Shown: positions 13,037 to 22,017, counted from the stretch's first letter. The stretch is DNA of 46,117 nt from Oscillochloris sp. ZM17-4 (GCF_019599295.1 NZ_JAIEWN010000029.1:26150-72266), one strand, 5' to 3'. A program made the numbers and translations. Notes: generated by a model from the letters alone, not told the origin.

Positions 13037-14145
13037 GCACGAAGCGCCTCGGCGTAGAGCGCCTCGGCCCGGTCGAGCATGCGCGGCAGGCTGAACTCGG
13101 CGTGGGCGCGGCGGCGGCCGGCCTCGCCCATCGTGCGGGCCAGCGTCTGGCTGCCCATGATTGCCTGGATCGCCCGCGCCAGGGCCAGGTGGTCGGCGGG
13201 CGGCACGATGATGCCGGTCTGCCCGTGGAGGGTGACGTAGCTGGTGCCGGTGCCCAGCTCGGTGGCGACCACCGGCAGGCCGGCGGCCTGGGCCTCGATC
13301 TGCACGATGCCGAAGGCCTCGCTGCGCTCGACCGAGGGCAGCACGAAGAGGTCGGCGGCGTGGTAGTAGTCCACGAGCTCATGATCGTCCTCGACCGAGA
13401 GGAAGTGGACGCGCTCGGCCACGCCGACCTCGCGCGCCAGGCGCTCCAGGTCGGCCCGGCGCACGGTGGCGTCGGCGCCGATGATCAGGGCGCGGCCGGG
13501 GGCGTGGGCCATCGCCCGCACGAGCTGGTCGACGCCCTTGTAGTAGCGCAGCCGGCCGACGAAGAGGGCCAGCGGGCCGGGGTAGCGGGCGCGGATGGCG
13601 GCGACCTTGGCGGGGTTGGGGCGGGCGAAGCGGGCGAGGTCGATCCCGTAGGGCATCACCGCGCAGCGCTCGGCCAGGGGCGCGAGGAAGGGAGAGCTCT
13701 GTATGTAGGCCGGGCTGGCGGCGATGATGCGGCTGGCCCGGCGCAGGGTGCGGCGCAGCAGGGGCGCGTAGAGCCTGAGCAGGCGGCGCTGGCGCACGAT
13801 ATCGCTGTGGTAGCTGACGACCAGGGGCGCGCGCGGGCCGGCCAGGGCCAGGGCCATGTCGCCGGTCGGGTCGGGCATATGCAGGTGGACGATGTCGGGC
13901 CGCTGGCGGGCCATGTGGGCGAGCAGGGCCGGGCTGACCGGCGCGGAGGCGAGGGTGGCCATGCGCCCGGCGTAGATCACCCGCACGCCGCCGATCTCGC
14001 GCACCTCGCCGCGCCGGCCGCGCCCGCTGGTCAGCACCGTCACCTGGTGGCCGCGGGCGACCATGCCCTCAGCGAGCAGGCGCAGGTGGCCCTCGATCCC
14101 GCCGAGGATGGGGAAGTAGTCCTTATAGACCTGGAGGACACGCAT
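13021..14145 (-). CDS. Glycosyltransferase family 4
   Basis: A GT-B fold glycosyltransferase of 374 residues. The N-terminal acceptor domain starts with VLQVYKDYFPILGGIEGHLRL and includes DIVHLHMPD. The C-terminal nucleotide-sugar domain has LFVGRLRYYKGVDQLVRA and the E-x7-E motif in SEAFGIVQIEAQAAGLPVVATE. It probably adds a sugar to a polysaccharide or glycolipid from a nucleotide sugar; the substrate is unknown. The neighbouring GT2 remnant and membrane protein suggest a small surface-glycan locus. The last residues (NVEC) and the stop are encoded by the seven-base repeat block, so the original C terminus may have been altered. Confidence 0.9.
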   Translation of the reverse strand: MRVLQVYKDYFPILGGIEGHLRLLAEGMVARGHQVTVLTSGRGRRGEVREIGGVRVIYAGRMATLASAPVSPALLAHMARQRPDIVHLHMPDPTGDMALALAGPRAPLVVSYHSDIVRQRRLLRLYAPLLRRTLRRASRIIAASPAYIQSSPFLAPLAERCAVMPYGIDLARFARPNPAKVAAIRARYPGPLALFVGRLRYYKGVDQLVRAMAHAPGRALIIGADATVRRADLERLAREVGVAERVHFLSVEDDHELVDYYHAADLFVLPSVERSEAFGIVQIEAQAAGLPVVATELGTGTSYVTLHGQTGIIVPPADHLALARAIQAIMGSQTLARTMGEAGRRRAHAEFSLPRMLDRAEALYAEALRANVEC

Positions 14146-14215
14146 CGTAGGGCACCGCCCGCGCCGCCCGGTGGGCCGGCCTCAGTACCTCTGAGGCTCA
14201 GTACCATAGAGCTGA

Positions 14216-14243
14216 TAGACTTCCGAAACACCTTTGGTATGAT
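14216..14243 (+). promoter_or_regulatory. Possible promoter of the GT2 remnant and membrane gene
   Basis: TAGACT (14216-14221) and TATGAT (14238-14243) are 16 bases apart, in an AT-rich patch of an otherwise GC-rich gap between divergent genes. The -35 is poor. Confidence 0.4.
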
Positions 14244-14293
14244 AGCGCTACATTATACGCAATACCCACGCCGCATCAGGTGGGGAGCCACCA

Positions 14294-14587
14294 ATGAACC
14301 CTGCAAAAGTCATCATTGTGATGCCGGCGTACAACGCCGCACAGACGCTTGAGCGCACCTACCACAACATCCCCCGTGACGTAGCAGACCACGTGATTCT
14401 TGTCGACGATGCCGAGGCCTCCTCGATCAACTTCCGGCGCAGCGTGCGCTACGGCCTGGCGACGATGGGCGTCCTGGGGCGCTACCTCGCCCACATCAGC
14501 GGGGCGCGCCGGTCGCCGCAGTTCAGCACGCAGCTCAGCGACATCCTCAGCCCCTATCACCGCAAGCTGATCCTGCACAATGGCTAA
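14294..14587 (+). pseudogene. Family 2 glycosyltransferase with a large internal deletion
   Basis: A 97-residue open frame. It begins like a GT-A glycosyltransferase (KVIIVMPAYNAAQTLERTYHNIP, then HVILVDD) and jumps straight to the C-terminal region of the same family (AEASSINFRRSVRYGLATMGVLGRYL). Intact proteins of this type have about 240 residues, so roughly 140 residues, including the metal-binding DxD and catalytic region, are missing. The join lies near 14411 and keeps the frame. It cannot be an active transferase. The stop overlaps the start of the next gene, an arrangement likely inherited from the intact operon. Confidence 0.8.
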
Positions 14588-15509
14588 GCCTGTGATAGGC
14601 CGCCGAGAGGTCGCCCGGATTGCTTGCTCGCTAGGCATCGGTCTGGTGAGCGGGCTGATCTGCTTCTGGTACCAGCGCGCCTTCGGGCGCGATGCGGGCG
14701 ACCTGATCTACAGCCTCACCGGGGCGCGGGCCATGCTCGCCGGGCAGAACCCCTACACCATCCCCAACCCGCCCGGCGGGCTGCCGCTCTTCTACCCGCT
14801 GAGCGCGTTCATCCTGGCGATCCCCTTCCTGCACCTGCCGCACGAGGCGGCGGCGGGGCTGTTCTTCGGCGGCTCCTCGGCGCTGCTGGCCTTCCTGCTC
14901 ACGCGCGATGGCTGGGCACGGCTCATCTTCTTTCTCGCCGCCCCCTACTGGCAGGCCCTCCAGACGGTGCAGTGGTCTCCGCTGCTCTGCGCGGTGTGGC
15001 TGAGCCCCGCCCTGCTGCTGCTGGTCAGCGCGAAGCCAAATATCGGGCTCGCGGTGCTGCTCAGCACGCCCTGGAGGTGGGCGGGGGTGGCGGGCCTGGC
15101 CGGGATCGGCCTGATCAGCCTGCTGATCCGCCCGCTCTGGCCGCTCGACTGGCTGCACGTGCTCGGCGGGCACCCCAACGCCACGCCGCTGCTGAGCCTT
15201 CCGGGGGCGCTGCTGCTGCTGGCCGCACTGCGCTGGCGCGAGCGGCGCGGGCGGCTGCTGCTGGCCCTCGCGCTTATCCCGCAGCGGCTCTTCTACGACC
15301 AGCTCCTGCTCTTCCTGATCCCCCAGTCTACCCGGGCGATGTTGATCCTGATCATCGGCAGCTGGCTCACCTACATCGGCTGGTTCTTCTGGCCCCAGGG
15401 CGGCATGTCGTGGGCCGTCGTCGGCGAGTTCATCCCTGCCCTCGTCATGGTCCTACTGCCCGCCTCAGCGCAGAAGCCCGAGCCTTGCCCCGCAACCATG
15501 GTAGAATAG
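14580..15509 (+). CDS. Polytopic membrane protein (GT87/DUF2029-like)
   Basis: A membrane protein of 309 residues with about eight hydrophobic segments. The first loop has the pattern DLIYSLTGARAMLAGQNPYT, which resembles the first extracytoplasmic loop of lipid-linked-sugar mannosyltransferases (GT87, DUF2029). At about 300 residues it is shorter than usual for that family, so the assignment is tentative. ATG 14580 overlaps the stop of the GT2 remnant, which implies one transcript. It may handle a polyprenyl-linked sugar made by the missing GT2 partner. Confidence 0.7.
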   Translation: MAKPVIGRREVARIACSLGIGLVSGLICFWYQRAFGRDAGDLIYSLTGARAMLAGQNPYTIPNPPGGLPLFYPLSAFILAIPFLHLPHEAAAGLFFGGSSALLAFLLTRDGWARLIFFLAAPYWQALQTVQWSPLLCAVWLSPALLLLVSAKPNIGLAVLLSTPWRWAGVAGLAGIGLISLLIRPLWPLDWLHVLGGHPNATPLLSLPGALLLLAALRWRERRGRLLLALALIPQRLFYDQLLLFLIPQSTRAMLILIIGSWLTYIGWFFWPQGGMSWAVVGEFIPALVMVLLPASAQKPEPCPATMVE

Positions 15510-15572
15510 CCACGGCGAGGGCGATGGGCTCTCGTATACATGTCATATACTGTGAGCTCTACGATACCGCCT

Positions 15573-16697
15573 ATGGACGCAGTGCTTGTGCTTGAGGATG
15601 GCCGGGTCTTCCCGGGGCGCTCGTTCGGCGCCGCCGGCGAGCGGATCGGCGAGGTGGTCTTCCACACCGGGATGACCGGGTACCAGGAGATCCTGACCGA
15701 CCCCTCGTACTGCGGCCAGCTGGTGACGATGACCGCGCCGCATATCGGCAACACCGGGGTGAACGACTTCGACCTGGAGTCGATCCAGCCGCAGGCGTCC
15801 GGCTTCATCGTGCGCTCCTATAGCGAGGACTACAGCTCGTGGCGCTCGCGCGGCAGCCTGGCCCAGCTCCTGCGCGCCCACGGCGTCGTCGCGATCAGCG
15901 ATGTGGACACGCGGGCGCTGACGCGGCATATCCGCACGGCCGGCGCCATGCGCGGGATCATCTCCACCACCGGCGAGGCGGTTGGGCTGCTGCGGGCGAA
16001 GGCGATCGCGGCGCCGTCGATGGAGGGCCTCGACCTGACCCGCGCCGTGAGCTGCGAGGATCCCTACGGCTGGGCCGATGGCAGCGCGCCCTTTAGCCCG
16101 ACCTACACCTACGACACGGTCGAGGAGCCGCGCTACCACGTGGTGGCCTACGACTTCGGCCTGAAGCGGACGATCCTGCGCCGCCTGGTCGATCACGGCT
16201 GTAGGGTGACGGTGGTGCCGGGGAGCACGAGCGCCGCCGAGACGCTGGCGCTCAGGCCGGACGGCGTGTTCTACTCGAACGGGCCGGGCGACCCGGCGGC
16301 CACCGCCTACGCTGTGGAGACGCTGCGCGGACTGCTGGGTAAGGTGCCGGTCTTCGGGATCTGCCTGGGCCATCAGCTGATGGGCCTGGCATTGGGCGGG
16401 AGCACCTATAAGCTGCCCTTTGGCCACCACGGGGCCAACCACCCGGTGCGCCACATCCCCAGCGGCAAGGTCGAGATCACCTCACAGAACCACGGCTTTG
16501 CGGTGGACCCGGACAGCCTGCCGGCTGAGGTCGAGGTCACGCATATCAACCTGAACGACCAGACGGTGGAGGGGCTGCGCCACGTCGGGCTGGGCTGCTT
16601 CAGCGTGCAGTACCACCCCGAGGCTGGCCCCGGCCCCCACGACGCGACCTACCTCTTCCACGAGTTCACCGGGCTGATGGGATCACTGAGGCACTGA
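15573..16697 (+). CDS. carA: Carbamoyl-phosphate synthase small subunit
   Basis: The glutaminase subunit hydrolyses glutamine and passes ammonia to CarB for arginine and pyrimidine synthesis. The N-terminal domain ([37 protein letters not shown]) and class I glutamine amidotransferase domain are complete. The nucleophile Cys264 is in GICLGHQ and the His-Glu pair in [11 protein letters not shown]. The start is set at ATG 15573 because the family begins right there; an in-frame ATG at 15540 would add 11 unconserved residues and straddle a TATACT box. The C terminus (GSLRH) and TGA are encoded by octamer repeats. carB is not in the window. Confidence 0.95.
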   Translation: MDAVLVLEDGRVFPGRSFGAAGERIGEVVFHTGMTGYQEILTDPSYCGQLVTMTAPHIGNTGVNDFDLESIQPQASGFIVRSYSEDYSSWRSRGSLAQLLRAHGVVAISDVDTRALTRHIRTAGAMRGIISTTGEAVGLLRAKAIAAPSMEGLDLTRAVSCEDPYGWADGSAPFSPTYTYDTVEEPRYHVVAYDFGLKRTILRRLVDHGCRVTVVPGSTSAAETLALRPDGVFYSNGPGDPAATAYAVETLRGLLGKVPVFGICLGHQLMGLALGGSTYKLPFGHHGANHPVRHIPSGKVEITSQNHGFAVDPDSLPAEVEVTHINLNDQTVEGLRHVGLGCFSVQYHPEAGPGPHDATYLFHEFTGLMGSLRH

Positions 16698-16850
16698 GTC
16701 ACTGAGGTGATGAGGGTGATACCGCGAACATCGCCCGGCGGCTGAAGCCGCGGGCTCTCTCCGACGAAGGCCGCGCAGGAGGCCTTCGTCGGAGAGAGCC
16801 CGCCCATTCACGGGCCGGGCACACGCGCTGAGGCGCTGGGGCACTGATGA
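16684..16850. repeat. Octamer repeats flanking a 22-bp palindrome
   Basis: CACTGAGG-type octamers (16684-16716) supply the carA stop. A hairpin with perfect 22-base arms (16751-16772 / 16781-16802, loop GCGCAGGA) follows, with a small GCGGCTGAAGCCGC hairpin on its left. Degenerate octamers (16830-16850) run into the start codon of the HEPN gene. It probably also ends the carA transcript, although no T-run is present. Confidence 0.75.
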
Positions 16851-17581
16851 GCGACCACTCGGTAACTGGCGGCTTCGCCCGCAGGCTGGCGCACCTACGC
16901 GGCCGGCTGCGCGATGACCCGGCCGAGGCGGGGGACCAGGGGCTGAAGCTGCTTGAGGAGTACCTGGAGTACCAGGCGATCGAGGCGGGCTACCGCCAGG
17001 AGCGCGGCAGCATCGGGCGCTACGCCAGCTGGCTGCGCCGGCGCGGCCCGCTCGGCGAGGAGCTGCTCGACCGGGCCGAGGCCTACGCCCAGGTGCGCAA
17101 CTGCCTGGCCCACTCCTACGGCCTGCAGACCAGCCCCGACCTCGCCGCTGAGGTGGTCGAGTTCCTGGGCGCGCTGATCCGCCAGGAGGCCGACACCGCC
17201 GAGCAGATGATGAGCGCCCGCATGCGCACGGTGGCCGAGGGCGCGCCGCTCAGCGAGGCCCGCGACACCATGCTGCGCGAGGGCTTCGGCCAGCTGCCGG
17301 TGCTCCGCGAGGGCGCGGTGGTGGCCCTGCTCACCGAGCGCGACCTGGTGGCCGCTGATATGATCCCCGGCGGGCGCGCCAACGGCATGACGGTGGGCGA
17401 GGCGCTGTCGGCCCAGTCCCGCCGGCGCCTCGGCGTGATCGCCGCCGACGCCAGCCACGCCGCCGTGGTGGAGGCCCTGCGCCGCCCCGGCGTCGCGGCC
17501 CTGATCGTCACCCGCGACGGCAAGCGCGCCCAGCGGCCGCTCGGCATCATCACCCACGCCGATGTCCTCTACCGGATGTGA
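16847..17581 (+). CDS. HEPN domain protein fused to a CBS pair
   Basis: A 244-residue cytoplasmic protein. Residues 1-110 are helical and contain RNCLAH (Arg84 to His89), the R-x4-H signature of HEPN ribonucleases, in the correct context AQVRNCLAHSYG. Residues 120-244 form two CBS motifs (MRTVAEGAPLSEARDTML, LREGAVVALLTERDLV, and RPLGIITHADVL at the end), which usually bind adenine nucleotides. The fusion suggests an RNase, or a catalytically quiet HEPN protein, that responds to a nucleotide. A methyltransferase gene follows 110 bp downstream. The start ATG 16847 sits in octamer-repeat DNA with only a GGGG upstream. The role is unknown. Confidence 0.75.
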   Translation: MSDHSVTGGFARRLAHLRGRLRDDPAEAGDQGLKLLEEYLEYQAIEAGYRQERGSIGRYASWLRRRGPLGEELLDRAEAYAQVRNCLAHSYGLQTSPDLAAEVVEFLGALIRQEADTAEQMMSARMRTVAEGAPLSEARDTMLREGFGQLPVLREGAVVALLTERDLVAADMIPGGRANGMTVGEALSAQSRRRLGVIAADASHAAVVEALRRPGVAALIVTRDGKRAQRPLGIITHADVLYRM

Positions 17582-17595
17582 TCGACGCTGGGGCC

Positions 17596-17683
17596 GTAAG
17601 GGCGTAGCAGCGCGGCGCTGCTGCGCCCCGACCCGCATCCATAAATGTAAGGGCGCAGCCGCGCCGCACGGCTGCGCCCCGAC
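17596..17683. repeat. Two GTAAGGGCGCAGC-type palindromes
   Basis: The first (17596-17632) has 14-base arms with one mismatch around GGGCGTAGCAGCGC. The second (17647-17683) has 10-base arms GGGCGCAGCC / GGCTGCGCCC. Both begin GTAAGGG and end GCCCCGAC. They fill the gap between the HEPN-CBS gene and the methyltransferase gene. Confidence 0.75.
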
Positions 17684-17691
17684 AGCCACCT

Positions 17692-18540
17692 ATGAGTGAT
17701 GATGACAGCGCCGATGGCGCAGTGGACCCGCGCAACCGCCTGAACGACATGACTGGCAGCGAGTGGACCTACGCCCTGCGCTCGGTGCTCAGCACGCGCT
17801 ACCCGACCAGAGGGCCGGAGGCCTACGCCCATCAGTTGCGCCGCATGCACCCCTCGCCCAAGCCGCCCCAGCTGATGGCCGAGCTGCTGCGCTTCTTCAC
17901 CAAGGCCGGCGGGCACGTGCTCGACCCCTTCGCCGGCGTGGGCGGCACCCTGATCGCCTGCTCGCTGGAGGGCCGTAGCGGCGTCGGCGTCGACCTCTCG
18001 CCCGAGTACGCCGCCTGCTACGCTGAGGTCTGCGCGGCGCTCGACATGGCGCCGCAGCCCTATGTGGTGGGCGACTCGCGGCGGCTGGCGACGATCCCCG
18101 AGGTGACGGCGCGGCCCTTCGACCTGATCCTGACCGACCCGCCCTACGCCCAGATGCTGGCCAAGGCGAAGACCGGCGAGCGCAAAAAGCGCGGCCATGC
18201 CGAGGCCACCCCCTTCACCGACTCGCCGGACGACCTGGGCAACCTGGGCTACTGGGAGTTTCTGGCCGAGCTGACCGAGCTGCTGCGCGACGCCCTCGCC
18301 CTGCTCAGGCCGCGCGGCCACCTGGTGCTCTTCACCAAGGACCTCCAGCCCACCGCCGAGCACCACAATATGCTCCACGCCGATATCGTGGCCGCCCTGC
18401 GCGAGCTGCCCGGCCTGGAGTATCGCGGCTACCGTATCTGGCACGACCAGAGCCAGAACCTCTACCCCTTCGGCTACCCCTTCGCCTTCGTGTCGAACCA
18501 GATGCACCAGTTTATCTTGATCTTCCGCTACGTTCCGTAG
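17692..18540 (+). CDS. Solitary amino-methyltransferase (N4/N6 DNA methylase type)
   Basis: A SAM-dependent methyltransferase of 282 residues. Motif I DPFAGVGGTLIAC (78-90) precedes the catalytic DPPY (149-152, LILTDPPYAQ). The product resembles the small DNA cytosine-N4/adenine-N6 methylases (COG0863-like). There is little room for a target-recognition domain beyond the segment between DPPY and residue 190 (KTGERKKRGHAEATPF). No restriction endonuclease gene is adjacent, so it is an orphan unless the HEPN-CBS protein upstream is its partner. An RNA substrate cannot be excluded. No strong ribosome binding site is seen before ATG 17692. Confidence 0.8.
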   Translation: MSDDDSADGAVDPRNRLNDMTGSEWTYALRSVLSTRYPTRGPEAYAHQLRRMHPSPKPPQLMAELLRFFTKAGGHVLDPFAGVGGTLIACSLEGRSGVGVDLSPEYAACYAEVCAALDMAPQPYVVGDSRRLATIPEVTARPFDLILTDPPYAQMLAKAKTGERKKRGHAEATPFTDSPDDLGNLGYWEFLAELTELLRDALALLRPRGHLVLFTKDLQPTAEHHNMLHADIVAALRELPGLEYRGYRIWHDQSQNLYPFGYPFAFVSNQMHQFILIFRYVP

Positions 18541-18625
18541 GGGTTGGGGGTTGGCATCGCGCTTTCGCGTTCGTGTCCTCCGCGCCCTTCCGCGTCCTTC
18601 GGGGTTCAAACGCCCGCCCCCGCCC

Positions 18626-18665
18626 TTGACAGCTGTGTTACAATCTTGATTGACCAGTCAATCAA
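18626..18665 (+). promoter_or_regulatory. Promoter region with a 20-bp TetR-type operator for the ABC exporter
   Basis: TTGACA at 18626-18631 is a consensus -35. TACAAT at 18639 is too close to pair with it. Where the -10 should be lies a palindrome with arms TTGATTGAC and GTCAATCAA and a 2-base centre (18646-18665). This layout resembles TetR-family operators that block a promoter. It ends 21 bases before the permease start codon. No regulator gene is in the window. Confidence 0.65.
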
Positions 18666-18686
18666 AGATAGCAACACGGAGCAGCG

Positions 18687-21074
18687 ATGCGGCCCCGATG
18701 GCACAAAGTCTTCCGCGACCTGATATCAAGCCCGACCCGGACGGTCATGGTGGTGCTGTCGATCTCGATCGGCGTCTTCGCCTTCGGCTCCATCCTGGCC
18801 ACACGCACGATCATCACCGAGCAGCTGCACGACAGCTACCTGGCGATCAACCCGCTGAGCGCGACGATCACCACCGACCCGTTTGACGATGACCTGCTGG
18901 ACGCGGTGCGCCACGTGCCGGGGGTGGCCCAGGCCCAGGGCGTGCGCGTGGTGAGCGCGCGCATCGCCACCGGCCCCCAGCAGTGGCAGGACACGGCGCT
19001 GTACGTGCTTCCCGACGAGGGCTGGCGCGACATCGGCGTGGTGAAGCCCTGGCAGGGCGCGTGGCCGCCGCCCAAGGACGCCCTGCTGGTCGAGCGGGCC
19101 TCGCTGGGCAAGACCAAGGCCGCCGTCGGCGACACCGTCCGCATCGAGATCGCCGGCCAGGACTCGCGCGAGATCCCGATCGCGGGGCTGACCTACGACC
19201 TCAGCCTGCAGCCGGCGGTGATCTCTGGCCAGGTGTACGCCTACGTCAGCTTCGACACCCTGGAGTGGCTGGGCGGCCCGCGCAGCTACAACCAGATCCA
19301 GATCGTGGTGGGCGAGGGGCGCAGCGACGCGGCCCACATCCAGGCGGTGGCCGACGCGGTGGGCCGGCTGGTCGAGCGCAGCGGGCGCACGGTGATCAAT
19401 ACCGACGTGCCCACCCCGCCGCTCCAGCACCCGCTAGAGATCCTGCTGCCCACCATCCTGTTCATCCTCACCTCGCTGGGCCTGCTCTCGCTGCTGATCA
19501 GCGGCTTCCTGATCATCAACACGATCAGCGCCATCCTGACCCAGCAGACCCGCCAGATCGGGATCATGAAGGCGATCGGGGCCAGGGCCGACCAGATCAC
19601 CGGTCTCTACTTCGGCCTCTCGGCGGGCTTCGGCGTGCTGGCCCTGCTCTTCGCCGTGCCCCTGGGCGTCCTCGGCGCCTATGGGCTGACCCAGTTCCTG
19701 GCCGGCGAGTTCAACCTCGACATCGTGGGCTTCCGCTTCCCGCTGCCGGTGCTGGGGCTCCAGGTGGCCGCCGCCCTGATCGTGCCCATGGCCACCGCCG
19801 CCCTGCCCATCCGCGCCGTGGCCCGCCGGCCGGCCCGCGAGGCGCTCAGCGGCGAGACCAGCGCGCCGCCCGAGCACAGCCCGATCGACCGGCTGCTCAG
19901 CCGCCTCCACGGCATCTCCCGGCCGACGCGCCTGGCCCTGCGCAACACCTTCCGCCGCCGGGGCCGCCTCGTCCGCACCCTGATCGCCCTGGCCCTGGGC
20001 GGCGGCGTCTTTATCACCGTGATGACCCTGCGGGCCTCGCTGTTCACCACCCTGGACGAGAGCATCGCCTCGCAGCGCTACGATGTGGAGGTGCAGTTTG
20101 CCCGCCCCTACCGCGACGCGCAGGCCGAGCAGGCGGTGCTGGGCGTGCCGGGGGTGACGGGCGCGGAGAGCCTGCTGCGCGGCATGGCCTTCCCGGTGCT
20201 GGCCGACGGCACCACCGCCGAGGGGCTGAACCTGCGGGCGATACCCGCCAACACCGACATGTTCGCCCCGCGCATGGCCGGCGGGCGCTGGCTGCTGCCC
20301 GGGGATGGCCGGGCCGTCGTGCTGACCAGCAACTACCTGGTGAAGGCGCCGCAGACGCGGGTCGGCGACGAGATCACCCTGGAGATGAACGGCGACAACG
20401 AGCGCTGGCGGGTGGTTGGCTTCATCGAAGAGCTGATCCCGCCGGTCAGCCCGGCCTGGGCCTACGTGACGATCGACGCCTACACGCAGGCGCTCGGCGG
20501 CGTGGGCCGCACCGACACCCTGCGGGTCGCCACGGCCGGCCACGACGCGGCCAGCCACGCCGCCGCCGCCATGGCCCTGGAGCAGCGGCTCAGCGCCGAC
20601 GGGTTCGAGGTGAGGCTCATCCACACCCGCACCGAGGACCGCAACATCCTGGCCGAGCGCTTCAACGTGCTCACGGCGGTGCTGACGATCATGGCCGCGA
20701 TCATCGGCACGGTGGGCGGGCTGGGCCTGGCCGGGACGATGAGCATCAATGTGCTGGAGCGCACCCGCGAGATCGGGGTGATGCGCGCCATCGGCGCCTC
20801 GGACGCGGCCGTGCGCCAGATCGTGCTCAGCGAGGGGCTGATCATCGGCGGCATCGCCTGGGTGATCAGCACGGTCATCTCGGTGCCGATGAGCCTGGCC
20901 ATGGGCTACGCCTTCGGCATGGCCCTGCTGAACACGCCGCTGATTTGGGTGTACTCGCTGCCCGCCGTGGCCATGTGGCTGGGGCTGGTCCTGCTGATCG
21001 CCAGCGTGGCCAGCGTCCTGCCGGCCCGCTCGGCCTCGCGCCTGACCGTGCGCGAGGTGCTCGCCTACGAATAA
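18687..21074 (+). CDS. ABC transporter permease, FtsX/MacB type
   Basis: A membrane protein of 795 residues. A first transmembrane helix (about 16-38) is followed by a large extracytoplasmic MacB-like core, three helices of the first FtsX domain (about 255-380), another single helix near 430 with a second outer domain, and a final three-helix FtsX domain (about 650-790). The second FtsX domain begins LTIMAAIIGTVGGLGLAG and contains the conserved ERTREIGVMRAIGA. It is the duplicated form of the family. Together with the ATPase and fusion protein downstream it forms a mechanotransmission exporter for a lipid, peptide or drug. ATG 18687 follows GGAG by five bases. Confidence 0.93.
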   Translation: MRPRWHKVFRDLISSPTRTVMVVLSISIGVFAFGSILATRTIITEQLHDSYLAINPLSATITTDPFDDDLLDAVRHVPGVAQAQGVRVVSARIATGPQQWQDTALYVLPDEGWRDIGVVKPWQGAWPPPKDALLVERASLGKTKAAVGDTVRIEIAGQDSREIPIAGLTYDLSLQPAVISGQVYAYVSFDTLEWLGGPRSYNQIQIVVGEGRSDAAHIQAVADAVGRLVERSGRTVINTDVPTPPLQHPLEILLPTILFILTSLGLLSLLISGFLIINTISAILTQQTRQIGIMKAIGARADQITGLYFGLSAGFGVLALLFAVPLGVLGAYGLTQFLAGEFNLDIVGFRFPLPVLGLQVAAALIVPMATAALPIRAVARRPAREALSGETSAPPEHSPIDRLLSRLHGISRPTRLALRNTFRRRGRLVRTLIALALGGGVFITVMTLRASLFTTLDESIASQRYDVEVQFARPYRDAQAEQAVLGVPGVTGAESLLRGMAFPVLADGTTAEGLNLRAIPANTDMFAPRMAGGRWLLPGDGRAVVLTSNYLVKAPQTRVGDEITLEMNGDNERWRVVGFIEELIPPVSPAWAYVTIDAYTQALGGVGRTDTLRVATAGHDAASHAAAAMALEQRLSADGFEVRLIHTRTEDRNILAERFNVLTAVLTIMAAIIGTVGGLGLAGTMSINVLERTREIGVMRAIGASDAAVRQIVLSEGLIIGGIAWVISTVISVPMSLAMGYAFGMALLNTPLIWVYSLPAVAMWLGLVLLIASVASVLPARSASRLTVREVLAYE

Positions 21075-21084
21075 CCCTTTCATA

Positions 21085-21116
21085 CTGGCGGCAGCGCGCC
21101 GCAGGCGCGCTGCCAG
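21085..21116. repeat. Short GC hairpin between permease and ATPase genes
   Basis: CTGGC-GG-CAGCGCGCC pairs with GGCGCGCTGCCAG apart from a two-base bulge. It has no T-run, so it is more likely an mRNA-processing or REP-like hairpin than a terminator. Confidence 0.6.
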
Positions 21117-21145
21117 AAGCAGAAAGAGTCTTAGAGGAATGTACG

Positions 21146-21853
21146 ATGACCGCAGCATCAGCAGGCCAGGCTCTGATCAGCCTGCATAACGTGGTGAAGC
21201 AGTACGAGACGGCCGCCGGGGCCTACACGGCCCTGCGCGGGATCAACCTGACGATCGACCGCGGCGAGTTCGTGGCGATCGTCGGCAAGTCGGGCAGCGG
21301 CAAGTCCACCCTGATCAACATGATCACCGGCATCGACCGCTCGACCTCGGGCGAGGTGCGGGTGGCCGGCGAGAACCTGGGCAAGCTCAACGAGGGCAAG
21401 CTGGCCGTCTGGCGCGGCCGCACGATCGGGATCATCTTCCAGTTCTTCCAGCTGCTGCCGACCCTGACGGTGGCCGAGAATGTGATGCTGCCGATGGACT
21501 TCTGCGACATCGGCACGGCGCGCGAGCGCCGCGAGCGGGCCGCCGCGCTGCTGGCGCGCATGGATCTCTCCGAGGAGCAGGCCAACAAGCTGCCGATGGC
21601 GCTCTCGGGCGGCCAGCAGCAGCGCGTGGCGATCGCCCGCGCCCTGGCTAACGACCCGCCGCTGCTGGTGGCCGACGAGCCCACCGGCAACCTGGACTCG
21701 CGCACCGCCGACTCGATCTTCCACCTCTTCGAGGAGCTGGCCGCGCAGGGCAAGACGGTGGTGATGGTGACGCACGATAACGACCTGGCTAGCCGCGCCA
21801 GCCGCGCCGTGATCGTCGCCGACGGGCAGATCGTCGATGCGCCGGCCGCGTGA
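21146..21853 (+). CDS. ABC transporter ATP-binding protein (MacB/LolD type)
   Basis: An ATPase of 235 residues. Walker A is GKSGSGKST, followed by the Q-loop in [18 protein letters not shown], signature [15 protein letters not shown], Walker [14 protein letters not shown] and the switch histidine in VMVTHDND. This set is typical of the LolD/MacB/FtsE group that pairs with FtsX-type permeases, such as the one 71 bases upstream. AGAGGA precedes ATG 21146 by seven bases. Confidence 0.95.
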   Translation: MTAASAGQALISLHNVVKQYETAAGAYTALRGINLTIDRGEFVAIVGKSGSGKSTLINMITGIDRSTSGEVRVAGENLGKLNEGKLAVWRGRTIGIIFQFFQLLPTLTVAENVMLPMDFCDIGTARERRERAAALLARMDLSEEQANKLPMALSGGQQQRVAIARALANDPPLLVADEPTGNLDSRTADSIFHLFEELAAQGKTVVMVTHDNDLASRASRAVIVADGQIVDAPAA

Positions 21854-21893
21854 CGCCGTCACCATCGCCGTCGCCGTCGCCGTCGCCATCGCC

Positions 21894-21965
21894 GTAGGGC
21901 CGAAGCATGCGCACCATTTACATGGCGTCTTGGTGAGGGATCAGGGGCGCATGCTTCGGCCCTAC
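21894..21965. repeat. Inverted repeat with perfect 19-base arms
   Basis: GTAGGGCCGAAGCATGCGC (21894-21912) and its exact complement (21947-21965) flank a 34-base loop. It lies between the ATPase and membrane-fusion genes, right after a short array of GCCGTC/GCCATC hexamers (21857-21893). It contains no ORF. Confidence 0.8.
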
Positions 21966-22017
21966 CCCACCGCCCCGGCCCCACGGATATACATTTTTAC
22001 GAGGGGAATACACCCAC

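Noticed and set aside
14146-14293. tRNA or small RNA gene in the divergent gap
   Set aside because: No cloverleaf or conserved RNA fold could be drawn; only short CTCAGTACC words and a weak promoter are visible.
15540-15572. Upstream ATG as the carA start
   Set aside because: It adds 11 unconserved residues and overlaps a TATACT box; the family begins at the ATG at 15573.
18626-18644. TTGACA and TACAAT as a normal promoter
   Set aside because: They are only seven bases apart, too close for one sigma-70 promoter. At most one of them is used.
18983-21853. A single 956-residue fusion of an unknown protein to the ABC ATPase
   Set aside because: The first 720 residues are the permease gene read in another frame. 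The ATPase has its own start at 21146 with AGAGGA, and the permease frame has all FtsX motifs.
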